Positions 38,199-50,929 are shown, counted from the first letter of the stretch. The stretch is DNA of 64,000 nucleotides from Rhyacophila brunnea (GCA_022495005.1 JAGYXB010002040.1:1550001-1614000); one strand, 5' to 3'. Notes: generated by a model from the letters alone, not told the origin. Program-made: numbers and translations.

Positions 38199-38413
38199 CG
38201 ACTATGTCCGATCCTAATAGGATCATATGGGCCTCCACAGAGTGAAGGTTTTGTATTAACAGATTTTGTTTTTTTTTTTTTTACGAGAAATGGATGTTAG
38301 CCACTTGCTCAACCCATCGGGTCCATACTCTGGCTCATACACACGCGCGGCTTAAGCGTTGGCCTTTGGCGTCGTGGCTCCCAGGTTCGAATCCTGAGTT
38401 TGGAAAGTACACA
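38199..38413. mobile_element. Chimeric SINE: two fragments joined head to head
   Basis: Left part (38199-38344) is tail plus body of the SINE on the - strand. Right part (about 38345-38413) is the tRNA-like head on the + strand (CGCGCGGCTTAAGCG ... GGTTCGAATCC). The two meet at about 38344 without spacer, so the copy cannot be a simple insertion. Confidence 0.75.
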
Positions 38414-39530
38414 ATATTAGAACTAGATACTTTGTTTTTTGATGGCAGGAATGCAGAATGTCAATAATTTATTGATAAATAATTCGTGTTGCATGAAACA
38501 GAGTCAAAGCGATTTTCCGATCAAGGATTTGCATGATTTTTATTATCTTTTAAAATGATATTAGTATTTCCATTTTGTTTGATTTATCCGAACGTGAGCC
38601 TCGGTCCCAATCGTAGCGACTTCGCGAGGTTGATTCAAATTCGAAGCGGGAATTTTAAATCGCGGCCCGCACGCACACCAACCTCACCGACTGTTCGGCT
38701 AGGTTACGCAAGCCGCGGTTGTGCGAGCGAGAGGTCCGACCTGTCGCCGTCCCTCTCGCCGGCAGTGTGAGTGACTCGTAAACGGGCCACGGCGGGTCAT
38801 TCACTCCTCTCGCGGCTCGCCGTAACCTACATACGATTATGAACCTAATCGACATTGCGGTGTCTAACATTTTAGAGGCTATGTTCCGCCGGGGTCGAAA
38901 GCGTCGCTTGCGATTCCGAGCGCTTCGGCCCCGAGCCGACCTACTTTCCGGAGCTATTTTGTCCTCGCGTAATTTGTTGTTATAGAATTATTTATTTATT
39001 ATATTATAGAGGTTGGTCTTTTTATCGTCAGTCTTCTTTCTGAACACTATGTCTTCGGATTTAGCGATCACAATAACGGCTATAAAACGCGAATATCTAT
39101 GGTATGTAGGTATACTAGACTTATATGTCAAAGTACCCACATTATTGTGATCCAAAGTAGGTATATTGTCATAGGTACAAACGAAACAATGTCACCTAAT
39201 TTTACCATTTTATTTAAATACAATAAAACAGTGATAATTAGTTCAAACAAAATAATTAAACTAAAACTTATTGAGGAAGAAATGAAAATCAACCTTTTTT
39301 GACAAAATTTAATTATACGAGGCAATAATTCTAAATACTATATCAAAATCAAATAATATCGTTGGTGCTTGTTTGTGACGTCACAATGTCTACACCCCCT
39401 GATCTGATTTCCACAAATTATCACATTATATCAGACCCCCCCTATTTTTTATATAATTATATTTGGATGCGAAAATAATTAATTTTACAATAAAATAGTG
39501 CCGAGATTGCTAATATGGCGAGACTAAAAA

Positions 39531-39758
39531 TTATGTTCTTTTTTCAAATCGTTCTATAAAGTTGCTAATTTTGTAACCAAACGCCCTTTTTGCTTTGCAT
39601 TGTCGATACGATAAACGTCTTATTAGTGTATCCAAGAAATTATGTTCCTTTTTCAAATGGTTCTATAGGTAGTATATTATAAATTTGCTAATTTTGTAAC
39701 TAAACGCCATTTTGCTTTGCATTGTCGATACGATAAACGTCCTATTAGTATATCCAAG
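39531..39758 (+). repeat. Tandem duplication, two diverged units (109 and about 119 bp)
   Basis: Both units contain TTATGTTC, TTTTTCAAAT-GTTCTATA, TTGCTAATTTTGTAAC, AAACGCC and TTGCATTGTCGATACGATAA and end at TATCCAAG. The second has a short insertion (GGTAGTATATTA). Intronic, non-coding. Confidence 0.75.
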
Positions 39759-42478
39759 CATTGCATATTGGTATTAATTTTGTTCGCGTAAATTGATATT
39801 GATAGGTTTATTGGTCTTTAGTCTGAGCGGCTCGCAGCAAATTCCTCCGGAAGGTCGCGGTGTTTTGCAACTGTTGCAGTGGGTAGGCCGGGGAAAATGA
39901 GTACACGGTCTCTCCTCTGGACGCGTTATTGCATTCTCAATGCGAGAACTAGCCGACCGCGTCGATCGCTTGATTTTACTGAGCATTGATTTACGTATAC
40001 CTACTCCAAAAGATGATAATATTATCTCTCTGTCAAGTTACAATATTAACACATTCATTAATTTCGATTTCAGCTGTATTATTTTTCTACGGAAGAATGT
40101 CTGTATTACAATTTTATTGAAGTTGTATTAATTGCATTAAATTCTTTTGCTTGGTATCTTGACAATTTAAATGTATTTAATAATAACAGCGAAATATGGA
40201 ATTTTCTCACGAATTGTGGTTCCACAAATTAAAACAGGTGTATTTCTAAATAACATTATAATTTAAATCATTCAAGAAGTCAGTTGATTTTCTTCGTCAT
40301 CATCATCAGCGCGGTTGATCGGATGCTTGATGAAAATAATTCACCCCAGGTCTTTTTACTCAGTTCGTAAATCCAGCGGGCTTTAATGTCCTTTGAATAT
40401 TACTGCATTTGTATTTGTTCAGCGGTTATCCACTTACTGAGTGACACGTCTGACCGATAGCTATTTGATCAGCTTGGCGATCTCTTCCTCTTCTCTGCCT
40501 CCTTACTTTATTTTGTGATATTTCCGTGTTATTCTCAACATGCACATTACGCTATTTCATGCCACGTTACGCTCCTTGTAGTTTTTGTTTTTCTCTTCGT
40601 TATAATCTTGAACAAAGTTTACTTTCTAATGGATAAAATAAGGTTTTTTTTTTACTATAGTTGATAGTTAAATGTAGTGAGTATAATATGTTTGCAAATT
40701 GACGGCGTTTTCTAAAAATTTGGGCGATGCGCGAGTTTTTTTCGCAACACGTCCTTGTGCCCGCGTTGGAGCGCTACTCTCTTTCTCCTTTCGTCTTGTC
40801 CGTCCAATAAAATTCGCCAAGCGACATGAATCGTCTCGCAATAATAAAATAATTTAATGGCTGGCGGTAAACAATATTAGCAGACTGGAAAGGCAGCACT
40901 GCCACCACTTGGACGCTTTGGCACTCCGAGTGCGATGAACTCTGCCGAAAAATAGGCCGAAATTCGTGCGACTGTGTGCGCGCTCGTTGCATGCTCACCC
41001 ACACTGATGTAGCAAGCTGCTCGCATGAAATAATAATATGAGGATTGCGAATTTGTGACGCACGCGATAAGAGAAAGAATCATAATGTAACAAAACATAT
41101 AATAATCATTCATTATTTTTCACGTATGAGCCGATATATCGTTTCACCGACCAATATATTCAATAATTTCTTCTGCCAATAAAAGCTAAACCAATCAGTG
41201 TTTCCAACCGTACTACAAGTACAATACTACAATTTTGATTCGGCGAAAAATGTAAAATACCAAATTTTTTACGCCTTTGTACTATAATCAGCATAGAAAA
41301 AGATAGCAACACTGATACCCATCCAACTAGCCCATATAACTAAGTCTGTAACTCATATTATTTGCACAATTCTATTACAAGTTTGAACAATCGTATCTCT
41401 TGAATTCATACGAGTTCCAGTATGAAATTGTTCTGTGATTACAAGTACACACGTATCTTTTCACCATTAAAAGAATGTGAAAATCTTCTGTACACCTATA
41501 ACCTATTTAGCTATAAAAAGATAACACCATGACTTCTTCAAGATTTTTCGCTCTAGGTACAGAAGGATACCTATTACACAATTCGCATTATAATTTACGA
41601 TGTACGAAGTTATCAAATTGCAGATGAATTGTTATAGATGATACCTGGGTACCATTTCACCGAACATGAAAAAGAAAAACTTTAAAGGCGACGTTGTATT
41701 TCATAAAACGTTCCTTGATTTATTAGATTATGTATTTTGCGTTCTAAATTTCAACGTCACATGCTAATCAAGATGCTAAGATGCAAGAATGAATCGACCA
41801 TCTTTACCTTAGTTATATTTTTATAATATGTGTGTGTATTGTAAGTGTGAGTATTGCTTTAGTTAATCGTAACTTTCGTAACATCTCCGCTTGTGAATGA
41901 GCCGTATTATATTGTAGCTCGATGAAAGTGAATTCTTAAATAATCTTTGCATGACGTTATACAAACTCGGTTTGACCGCATCGCACGCCGTCTGCATACG
42001 GATGTAAACTTGAAAGTAGGATAGCAAAATAAATTATTGGATCTCTGCATGTAATATTATGCGATGTGGGCCGAGCTTATGAAATTTCGCCGATTCGTGC
42101 GAGGCGAAAAATAAAAGTCTGTAGGTACGTAGTGTTGTATATCTATTGTCTTATCAACGCCTTCTAACCTAACCTAGTTTTCTTTCCGAAAATAAACTAA
42201 GCTAGAAGCTAAGCTACTCATGATTAGTATATAGATACGTTAGAGCGATTCTCGTTACTTTAGTAGGATGGAGAAAAGATAATGTATACAAATTTACTAC
42301 CCATATACATATATACTCGTATGAAGTTGCCCCCGTTTACTCTTTTATTAATTTCAGTATCTACCTGAAATACAAACGGGATACATGACATACCCATAAT
42401 AATATTATGTTGTGTGACTTATCAATGTCAAATTCTGAAAATACAAAGATTTGAATCATCTACAGACACACAAAATTC

Positions 42479-42700
42479 TTCCCACGATGACCGCGGGGCT
42501 TAAGCGTCTTCCTATAACGCCGTGGGTCCCAGGTTCGAATCCTGGGCCTGATAAGTACACATATTGTCTTTCAATTTGTGTATGAGTAGTATGGACCGAA
42601 TAGGTTGAGCAAGTGGCTGACACCCATTTTTCGTTAAAACAAAATCTGTTAAAATACAAACCTCCACTCCGTTATTAGGATCGGACTTGCTGGACTCGAA
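42479..42700 (+). mobile_element. tRNA-derived SINE, copy 5
   Basis: Same family, + strand: head CCCACGATGACCGCGGGGCT, B box GGTTCGAATCC, body, and a diverged tail ending near GGATCGGACTTGCTGG. It is not a functional tRNA gene, because the same 150-bp body follows as in the other copies. Confidence 0.82.
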
Positions 42701-45700
42701 AAAAATGTAATAATAAAAGTAGGTAGCCAAAATGTACAGGAACCCATGACCATGTATTATATTATTATTACTTAGTCATTTAGTAGCGAATGAAAACTAA
42801 AATCTGTAGTTCATCAATCGTGCTAAGTTAATAAGATTATTAATTCCATTTATCTCTTAATAGCAAAAAATAGGGAAGAGCGTGTTTGAGCGTAATGAGA
42901 GTGTTTTCGCATAGGACATTTTGGCGTAACATTTTTCTTATGATGACCGTTTAACACTCATAGGCTCGGGTGATGGATGCTAGTTGAACATTCATAACTC
43001 TGCAGATTTAATATTATTCAAATCTTAATGATAACAACAAATAATACCAACATATCGTGCGAATTATCGCAAGCAGCAGCGAGTCTTGTTTCGCAAGAGT
43101 GGCTTTGGTTTCCACGACCACGGCTGAACCACCTCTCCGGCGCCGGCGGTGAAGTAAGAGCCGAGAAGAAAGCAGCGAAAGTGGATGGGTAACGAACAGA
43201 GTGACTGAACTCGGTTCACCGCCGCTCGGAGAAAGTGGGACTCCTTTCTCTCGCTCGCTCGCCACTTCGACGAGCTGTTCGCTGTTTTGTAACCAAAGAG
43301 AAATTACACACGCTTTTTTTACTCGTCGCTGTTGTTGTTATTATATCTAAGCTGTTTTGTTTATGCGCCTATTACTAGAACTGAAAGTTTATAATGTACA
43401 TACCTCCTATTATCATTGCTGCTGCAATGATAGCCGTCTGTCTATAAAGTAATGAAATAACGACAGCAGATATTATTAACTTGTAAGTACGTTATCCAAT
43501 TTCTTTTCTTGGATAATCGTTTGCCATTCTAAGGTCATAGACACCGATCAAGTTTATAATGTAACCAATCTCTAATAATAACCATCAAATCACTATCGTA
43601 AATTGTATAGTCGTCGCGTATAAATATGCATTAGCGTTATATTGTATTGTAATAAAAATATTTTAATAGACGTTTGATTAGAATTAAAATTAATTAATCA
43701 ATCCATATACAAAGATTTAACATTTTTTAGCAATTACTGGAAGACGTATTTATTAATTGTTTTTTATCGCATTTATCCCAGTCTCCCCAACCCAGGTGTC
43801 ATTCATGGGGTGGGTGTCAGTAGGTTCCCGTTAATAAATATATCAGTGCAAATAATGACAGATTATTATGTAGTTGCTATAATGACCAATAGGAATTCCT
43901 ACTACTATACTATTATAGTAGGTTAGGCAGAAGCTTCTACTAAAATCAAAATATACGGGATTATTCTATGCCGGTATAAGAACAATTATCAGTTCTTTTA
44001 ATTGATTGATTAAATATATATTTAATTTGTTGTAAAGTAACATTAACTTGTATTTTTGCCATTTGAAACATATTATATTTTAACTGGCATATTATAATAT
44101 TATAGGTATAAGTACCCATACAATTTTTTTTGTCTGTCCTGTAATAAATAATATAAGTAACATCTGTATGTTTTTATCATATTATTATTTAAGAATTTAT
44201 ATAATTAGGAATATTTATTTCAATTCATCTAAAGGCTAATAAACATTTCCTATCACAGCGAAGTATTTCAGTTTACACTAGTTAAATGTTATCCTGTGAG
44301 TTCTTTTAATTTAAACCGTAATAATAATATTATAATTAATTTGCATTTTAAAATGTAGTATGTTACTTGCTAAGTGAATATATTATTGTCATTGTCCTAT
44401 GCGGTGGTTTTTTTTTGCCATACTGGGAATCCCGCCGATGTCAATATTCGATAATAGACAATAATTATTCTTGGAATACTGATGTAATTGTTACATTCTA
44501 AAGTTTTTGTGTTCATATCCGCCTCGGGCCCTGTCGCCATCTGCGTCCAATTATGTTATTATGATTATAATTCTCTTTGGACGATGACAATATTTTTTAT
44601 GGCAGTTAGAAATTTGATTCCTCCACGTAGTTTCACTTTCGATTTCTAAGCGAAAACTTTTACTGGCCGTCACCACTTTATAATAATAACACAGCCTCCC
44701 ATTAAGGTGAATGTTCTCTCGGATCTCTCTTTATTTTGCGAGAGTAATGGCCCTTCTCTTCATTTCCATTGCGATTGAGATTGTGTTGACTTTGATTAAC
44801 CTGTTACGCCATGTCTGTTTACTATGGTAATCGTCAAGGTGGTTAATTTTATTGAACCGGTTTCAATATTAATCTCAGAAGCATGCAAAATATAATAAAT
44901 TGTAGATAGTATATTATAATATGTACTTATAGTAAACGTAATGAACAATATTTTATATACACATACGTCAAAAATAGAAACGCCATTCTACGAGTCCTAT
45001 AATAATTAAGTCTCTGGTTTATTCTTGATATCTGAATATAATTGTTATGAAGTATGCTAAAAACAGTGTGTCGATAACAGAATATTAAGTAATTGATAAT
45101 TTTTCTGAGAACATTTTTATTATTCGTAATAATATCATGATAGTAAAATTATTATGTATATGAAAATTCGGTTATTTAGCCGAGACACATTTTGGTGTTG
45201 GTAATGTTATTTATTTCACGTTTATAATAATTTGGCGCGAGCAACGACATCTGGCGGCAAACGCCTGACTTAACGGTCAGCGACCTTCCACGGCCGCAGC
45301 CACTGATGTTAACGGACCTTCATAATTATTATTTTTTATTATTTCCTTCTAGTTTATAATGTATAGGGAATCATAATCATTTATAAATAGTTTCAATATA
45401 ATTAAAATTTTATACTCTTATGCGCATCTCTTAAATTTAAAATTTTTGTGCACAATAAAATTCTTGACAATAGCAAAATAATTTTACCGAGGTACTATAA
45501 ATACAATGTTTTTTCGATTAGTTGTAAGTTCTAAGTGCACTATGATTAACTTATAATTAAAGAAAGAAATTGTCCTTTCTATTTTTATTGTTGATATTAA
45601 TCGCTGAAATAAAATACTGTTATTGTTGTCGCTCTCCTTCTCGCGAACGCCTCGGTCCCGCCAATGACCGGAGCCTCAGCTCACCGGCGCTAGATGGCAG

Positions 45701-47130
45701 GCAGCGGTTGGAAAATGCCTTTTTAGCGCCGCGCTATGCTCGCGGCGACCTCGCAAAGTTGTAATACTCGACGCCATTTTTTTTTTATTCATTTCGTCAT
45801 TCGCGAACACGCAGCAGAAAAGCGTGCATTGTCGCTCGTGTATCTATTCTATTTGACTGTACCACCAGCGATCTTTTGTGGTGTTCATTAATTTACACAT
45901 TGTCCACAAAATTAAGACGTATAAATAACAAGAGTAATTATATATAATAAAAGCTATTTATTACATATAATTATTATTGTGTATACTATAAATTAATTTC
46001 GATTTCTTTAAATAGGTAGATTAAATTACAACGTTATTTTTTATTTGTACATTTTACAGAATTATTTTAAAAACTCTTATAGAGGTATTTTCAATACTCG
46101 ACGTTGGGAATTTATTGATCTATATGTTCTCAAAAGACATTAAAATATATTATAAAAATATACGCGAATAGCTATATAAATATTGTTGTGCAATTAATGA
46201 AAATACTACTCGAGTATTTAATTTTAAATAGTATGTGATATGTACATAATTCAATTAAATTATTAATTTATTCAATACATGCTTATAATAAAATCTATCA
46301 TTTTCCTACTAAATTTAATAAATACATAGGTGCCTAATATTATTCATTATTTGCGAATCATAGTAGAGTATATAACTAATCGATAAAGTCAGACTAAACA
46401 CTCGTATTATTAATTATTATGATGGATCCAGCAAGGTCGAAAAAGGGCAACGATGTTGTCCAAATGGAATCCGTCTGCGGCCGCTCCAGACAATCGCCCG
46501 TTTTTTCCACGAATCAGAATTTTATTTAAATAACACAAGACATGCAAATAAAACAAAATAACAATGCAATGACGAACTAAAGATAAAACATTTTGTTTAT
46601 TTATTAATAATTTCAACTCATTATTTGTGTCCACAAATTGCGATAAACGAATGAGTAACCCCGGTTCGTTTTTCATTCGTCCTGTGTCATTGGAAGGGCG
46701 AGCTTAATTATAGACAAATGAATTTTAATAAACCCGACCGGCCAATGTCGATGGAAACACATTAATTATAACAACAACCGATACCTACCAACAAATTCTA
46801 AATAATTTTCATTGACGAAATATTGATATTTTTCGTGGACGTGTTTTTTGTAAACAACATGTTTACTGAATTTGTCGATTTACCAACCTGACAGAATGGC
46901 AACGTATTATTTGACCATTTGCGAATGACCCTAGGACCCTAGGTTTAACGGTACGAAAATGTTCTTCAACACATCGGTATCAGGTACGAAAACAGTTTCC
47001 TTGAATTCGTTATAATGGCGCAAAATTAATAAAAATCTGAATCAAATTATTATTATGTTATTATTAACGCTACTCCTAAAAAATCAATTATTTATTGTCA
47101 TGCCCATAATATAAAACATTTGTTTAGAAA

Positions 47131-47408
47131 TATTTTCTGTGGAACGTTCCATATGCTCCATAGTTTAATTTAATACATTTGTATATAAATCAATTGTCTA
47201 TAGATATCTAAATACCTACTTACTTACCTATATAATATAATTTATTAAAACATCCCTAATATTCGAAGGTATATTTTTTGTAGAACGTTCCATGTGCTCC
47301 ATAGTTTAATTTAATACATTTTTGTATATAAATCAATTGGGTATAGGTATCTAAATACCCACTTATTTACCTATATAATATAATTTATTAAAACATCCCT
47401 AATATTCG
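47131..47408 (+). repeat. Tandem duplication (2 x about 141 bp) upstream of the E75D promoter
   Basis: Two adjacent copies, each opening with TATTTT.TGT.GAACGTTC and closing with AAACATCCCTAATATTCG; only a few differences. Copy 1 is about 47131-47271 and copy 2 47272-47408. It ends about 40 bp before the E75D GC island. Each copy carries gGAAcgTTC, which fits the core of a heat-shock element. Confidence 0.8.
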
Positions 47409-47439
47409 TTTGCGCTATCCGCGAAAACGAAACAAAAGA

Positions 47440-48139
47440 ATCGAACGCGCTTCGAATGTGACAGTTGGTAGGGGTCGTCTGCTTCTAGCGCCGCGCGCGC
47501 GTTCGTTCGTTCGCCGTTCGAACCAAGTTCAAGGGCACTAGAGTTATTGTATCGGTCGCGGGGCGGCATGCGGCGCGGGGGGCGAGGGGGCGGGAGGAGT
47601 TCCCGCCGGCCGCTTCGTCGCGCACTCTTCAGTTGCGAGGGAGTCCGCCTCGCGAGCAGGTTGTGTAGCCCAAGCCATATAGTACAAGCCAGTGCTACGA
47701 GAAAGTACCGTTATACGAAAAGCGTTTTCCAACTTGCGCGCATTTCTCAACTGTTTATTGACAACGGCCGGTCGTGACAGACAAACGGTCGCGAATTCTA
47801 ACTTCGATCCAAATACATTCTAACAAAAGTTTAAAGAATATAATCATATTAGTGGAATATTGTGGAAGTGTGAAACGTTGATCTCATTTTTGGAGTCTGT
47901 TTTTGTGTGCAGTGGAAAGTTGTTGCTAAGTTTTCCGAAAGTGTCTGTTTGTGTTTTCGAGGATCTACAGTGGTAGTTTGGTGTTGCTTTGTTGGATTAT
48001 ATTCCCTTCAAATGTCACGTGGATTGTTGGTTACAGTTTCGACGTGGAGGACGTGTCTGATAACCTGAAGTGGTGAAGTGATTTAGTTCGAATTTAGTGA
48101 CTCAATAGTTTTGTGAAAACTGTTTTGATGATTTTGGAA
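47440..48139 (+). promoter_or_regulatory. E75: E75D promoter island and 5' leader
   Basis: GC-rich island (47440-47690) followed by a GT-rich leader that reaches the E75D start codon. An initiator-type TCAGTT lies at 47629-47634 (A+1 = 47631). A DPE-like GGTTGT follows at 47659, one base further than the canonical +28. AGTTCAAGGGCA at about 47527, which looks like two receptor half-sites or a weak FTZ-F1 site, lies about 100 bp upstream. A small uORF (48012-48068, 18 aa) is in the leader. The TSS is predicted only, and an intron in the leader cannot be ruled out. Confidence 0.55.
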
Positions 48140-48203
48140 ATGGGTGAAGAGTTACCAATACTTAAAGGGATCCTTAACGGAGTCGTGAAATATCACAATG
48201 CTC
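48140..48203 (+). CDS. E75: E75D isoform-specific first coding exon (DBD-less E75)
   Basis: Short exon for the N-terminus of isoform D. Frame from ATG 48140 gives MGEELPILKGILNGVVKYHN plus the first base of the next codons, nearly identical to fly E75D (MGEELPILKGIL). An upstream in-frame ATG at 48128 would add MILE; an in-frame TGA at 48098-48100 bounds the frame. The 48140 ATG is preferred because of its GGAAATGGG context and agreement with the fly start. The exon ends ...AATGCTC before a GTACGT donor in phase 1, so joining 53143 (CCGTGCGA) gives YHNAPVRFGR, the exact fly junction. The protein (64+236+1611 nt, 636 aa) has no zinc finger, only hinge, ligand-binding domain and F domain. It would act by dimerising or by heme-dependent repression rather than DNA binding. 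Confidence 0.93.
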
Positions 48204-48555
48204 GTACGTTCAATTTATTTATTTATTTTTATAGTATAACATATTTTTATAAGAGTTATCTACCTTCAACCCCAAATTATTAAGTCTACAACCTATTGAT
48301 GTTTTCTCTCATTCATAAACGGTCTAGATTTCAGCCAATCTGAATAGATATGACTTAATACGTACATCCAAATTTAGTTAAATCTAAAAAATATAATTTA
48401 TTATTGCTAATCAATACTTCAAACAAACACGGAAATAATAATTGCAAAATCAATGCAAATTGTTTTTTCCAACTTTAAACAATTATTATTAATCTTTTAA
48501 GATCGGTCTCAATAATAGACAACATTATCTAGATACCTACATAGTGTCGGATTTT

Positions 48556-48816
48556 ACTATGCAAACCTTCTATGTCTGTTATACTTAGAAAAAAGTTCAA
48601 GAGAGAGTTTAAACGTATTATTTATTACAATTCTTTTATGTATAAATAAAAAAAAGTTTAAAATTTGTCATATTATATATTATAAAAAAGAGTATTTTAA
48701 ATAATATTTTAGAAAATACTTTTTTATTTATAAAAGAAATGTTATACATATTATTATTACGTTTCAACTCTCTCTTGAACTTTTATGTAAAACAGACATG
48801 GAAGGTTTGTGTAGTG
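48556..48816. mobile_element. Hairpin MITE just downstream of the E75D exon
   Basis: Long inverted repeat: CAAACCTTCTATGTCTGTT, AAGTTCAAGAGAGAGTTTAA and ACGTATTAT on the left return as the mirror on the right (CTCTCTTGAACTTTTATGTA, ACAGACATGGAAGGTTTG). About 260 bp, AT-rich centre. It sits 350 bp inside the intron after the E75D exon, so the transcript would contain a large hairpin. Confidence 0.72.
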
Positions 48817-50446
48817 AGCTGATGATAGGTAGGTACTTCTTTTAATGATGAGGAATAATCTCGCGAATTTACATTGAACTAATCAAATATTAAATGTGTA
48901 ATGAAAAAGGTACCCTGCTATAATAATATGATTGATAATGCCATTTTAACTACCTACCGAATTCTATAAAGACACTCTCACCAGCCGAAAAGAAATTATA
49001 AATTTCATAACATCTGATTAAAACTTTTTTTCGAATATTGCCCGCTCAAAATTTTTTTTTGCAAGGTTTTTGGCAAACAACTTGTCAATATTCAATTGTT
49101 TATTTATTATCGCTAATGGTGGCTTCTAATTGACTGAGAGGGGGGCGATATCGGCATTCAAATTTGACCTACAATGGCAGCGATTCGGGCGCCGAGCTCC
49201 TCGCCGACTAACTTTCTCGCTCAACTGCTTATTGCCGTAGGTAACACACTTTACGATGAGAGAACCTCGATGGTCTGTACCAATCGCCCTCCAGAGTGAA
49301 TATTGACCACATACATCTCGGCTCAGAATCGCGTAATGTTAAAAATAAATGCTTATTAAGACCCTCCTAACATAATTATATCTCACTATATAGGTATTCG
49401 ACTGTGGAATTAAAATGAATGAATTAATAAGTCTCAAATTTTATTATGCTGTCAAAAGTCCTGGTGTAATTCGTGTTTTGTGCCATATTCTTACATATAT
49501 TTAAAAAAAAAAAAATCATTTCTACACAATTATTTCCATTGTAAATGTTCCAAAACTAAATAATATAAATCTTTACTCTGTTCGTAATTTAAAATTCCAT
49601 GAAGCTCCAAACAGCATTCAGTATGCAATTATTAAACACGTTGATAAATTTATTCCACAGTCAAATTCAAAAATTAAATTTCGAATGCGTCTTTTTTTGA
49701 TGAGAATATGAGATCTCATTATATTGTTCTTTCATTCATTGTGTATGCAATTTGCCTCATTGCTACGACGATGGCTTGAGAGAGTGAGTGTAGAGAGGGT
49801 CAGTCGTTGTAACAATACCAGGTCCCGTGACCTGTATCCGTCGCCCGCCGTGCGCCGTACGTGGGTCGACCGTAAAGGCCAACACTTTCTCTCCTTTCTT
49901 CTCCGCATTTGTACGTCGACGCGTGGAGAATATACCACTGAATATGAAATTTAACACCGTGACAGAAAACGCACAGCGCTGTATTTATTACAAATCCAAA
50001 GAGAAACCTACATTTTACACAAAGCGAAAAAAAACATTTGAAGATGAAAATATACATTGGACAGGGAATTTATCCAAAACTAATAGTTGGATAATATAAT
50101 ATTACTTATATATGAGGCATTACTAATTTTGTTCATGTCTGATATTGTTTCAGTGAAATAGGATTATTAAAAATCATCCCGAAATGCTTTAGAACTGAGA
50201 GAAGAAGTGTACCTAATTCAGGTTCAAATTTAAAATTTCTTCATTGTAAAATGCGAATCAAACCAAGTATTTATAAATGGTTCGGTTACATGTATTTTTT
50301 AACATGTAGATATAATATTTAATATACTACTTACGAATAGGATAATCAGATATACTGAACTATTCTTTGTTATTGTTATCCTATATCCTAAATAGGATTT
50401 ATCGAAATAGGTGTCAGGTTGTATGTGTATCAAACTTTGTTAATGT

Positions 50447-50457
50447 TAAGTAGGTCA
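50447..50457 (+). promoter_or_regulatory. HR3/E75 monomer site (RORE type)
   Basis: TAAGTAGGTCA matches WAWNTRGGTCA, the extended half-site used by ROR/HR3 and Rev-erb/E75, at all positions. It lies about 2.2 kb into the intron after the E75D exon. Weaker relatives are GATATAGGTCA on the - strand at 15635-15645 and GAATTAGGTCA at 13863-13873. Confidence 0.35.
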
Positions 50458-50847
50458 TCTACCTATACAACACGTAAAGATTTAAGTTTCTGTACAGAAT
50501 GTCATTCTCAGCAATTGTAATGAAAATTCATTTTTTATTAAACTAGGTATTTATTTGATTGATGTTGTGAAATATACTTATCGATAGAAACCTTATTTTC
50601 CGACCAGGCTTTACTCAAAGGTACACTACTTAGTGCTCGATGCGATCTAAGTGTGTTACCGAAAACTTTTACTTTCCCCGTTCTCGATTCGTGACTTTTA
50701 CAGACAAGACGATCGTGGGCAGTCGCAAATATCCGTTTCTTATCGATATAATTTGTTATTGATATCACATATCAATAATCATTGGTTGCAGATTTCCACG
50801 GCATGATCAACGCTGTATCAATCTTTATCCTAACTTTGCCAATCATT

Positions 50848-50929
50848 ATTCAAGAGGCTGGCGCACACTTGTTTTATTATACTATAATATTCAAGAGGCT
50901 GGCGCACACTTGTTTTATTATACTATAAT
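50848..50929 (+). repeat. Perfect 2 x 41-bp tandem repeat
   Basis: A 41-bp unit containing TTCAAGAGGCTGGCGCACAC and ending TATTATACTATAAT occurs twice with no mismatch (50848-50888, 50889-50929), so the duplication is recent or is an assembly artefact. Confidence 0.9.

Larger units (their letters stand above)
32686..47130 (+). other. E75B intron, first part
   Basis: Begins at the GTGAGT donor after the second zinc finger. It contains the listed SINEs, repeats, the minisatellite and GC-rich patches at 32.9-33.2, 34.6-34.8, 35.9-36.15, 38.58-38.95, 40.74-41.0, 43.05-43.27 (with stem CGGCGGTGAA/TTCACCGCCG) and 45.63-45.76 kb. Perfect CRE sites TGACGTCA are at 38018 and 39376. No other exon recognised. 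Confidence 0.5.

Noticed and set aside
49827..50099. 90-aa frame on + strand in the E75D intron
   Set aside because: Several overlapping frames in the same place on both strands; no motif and no splice context.
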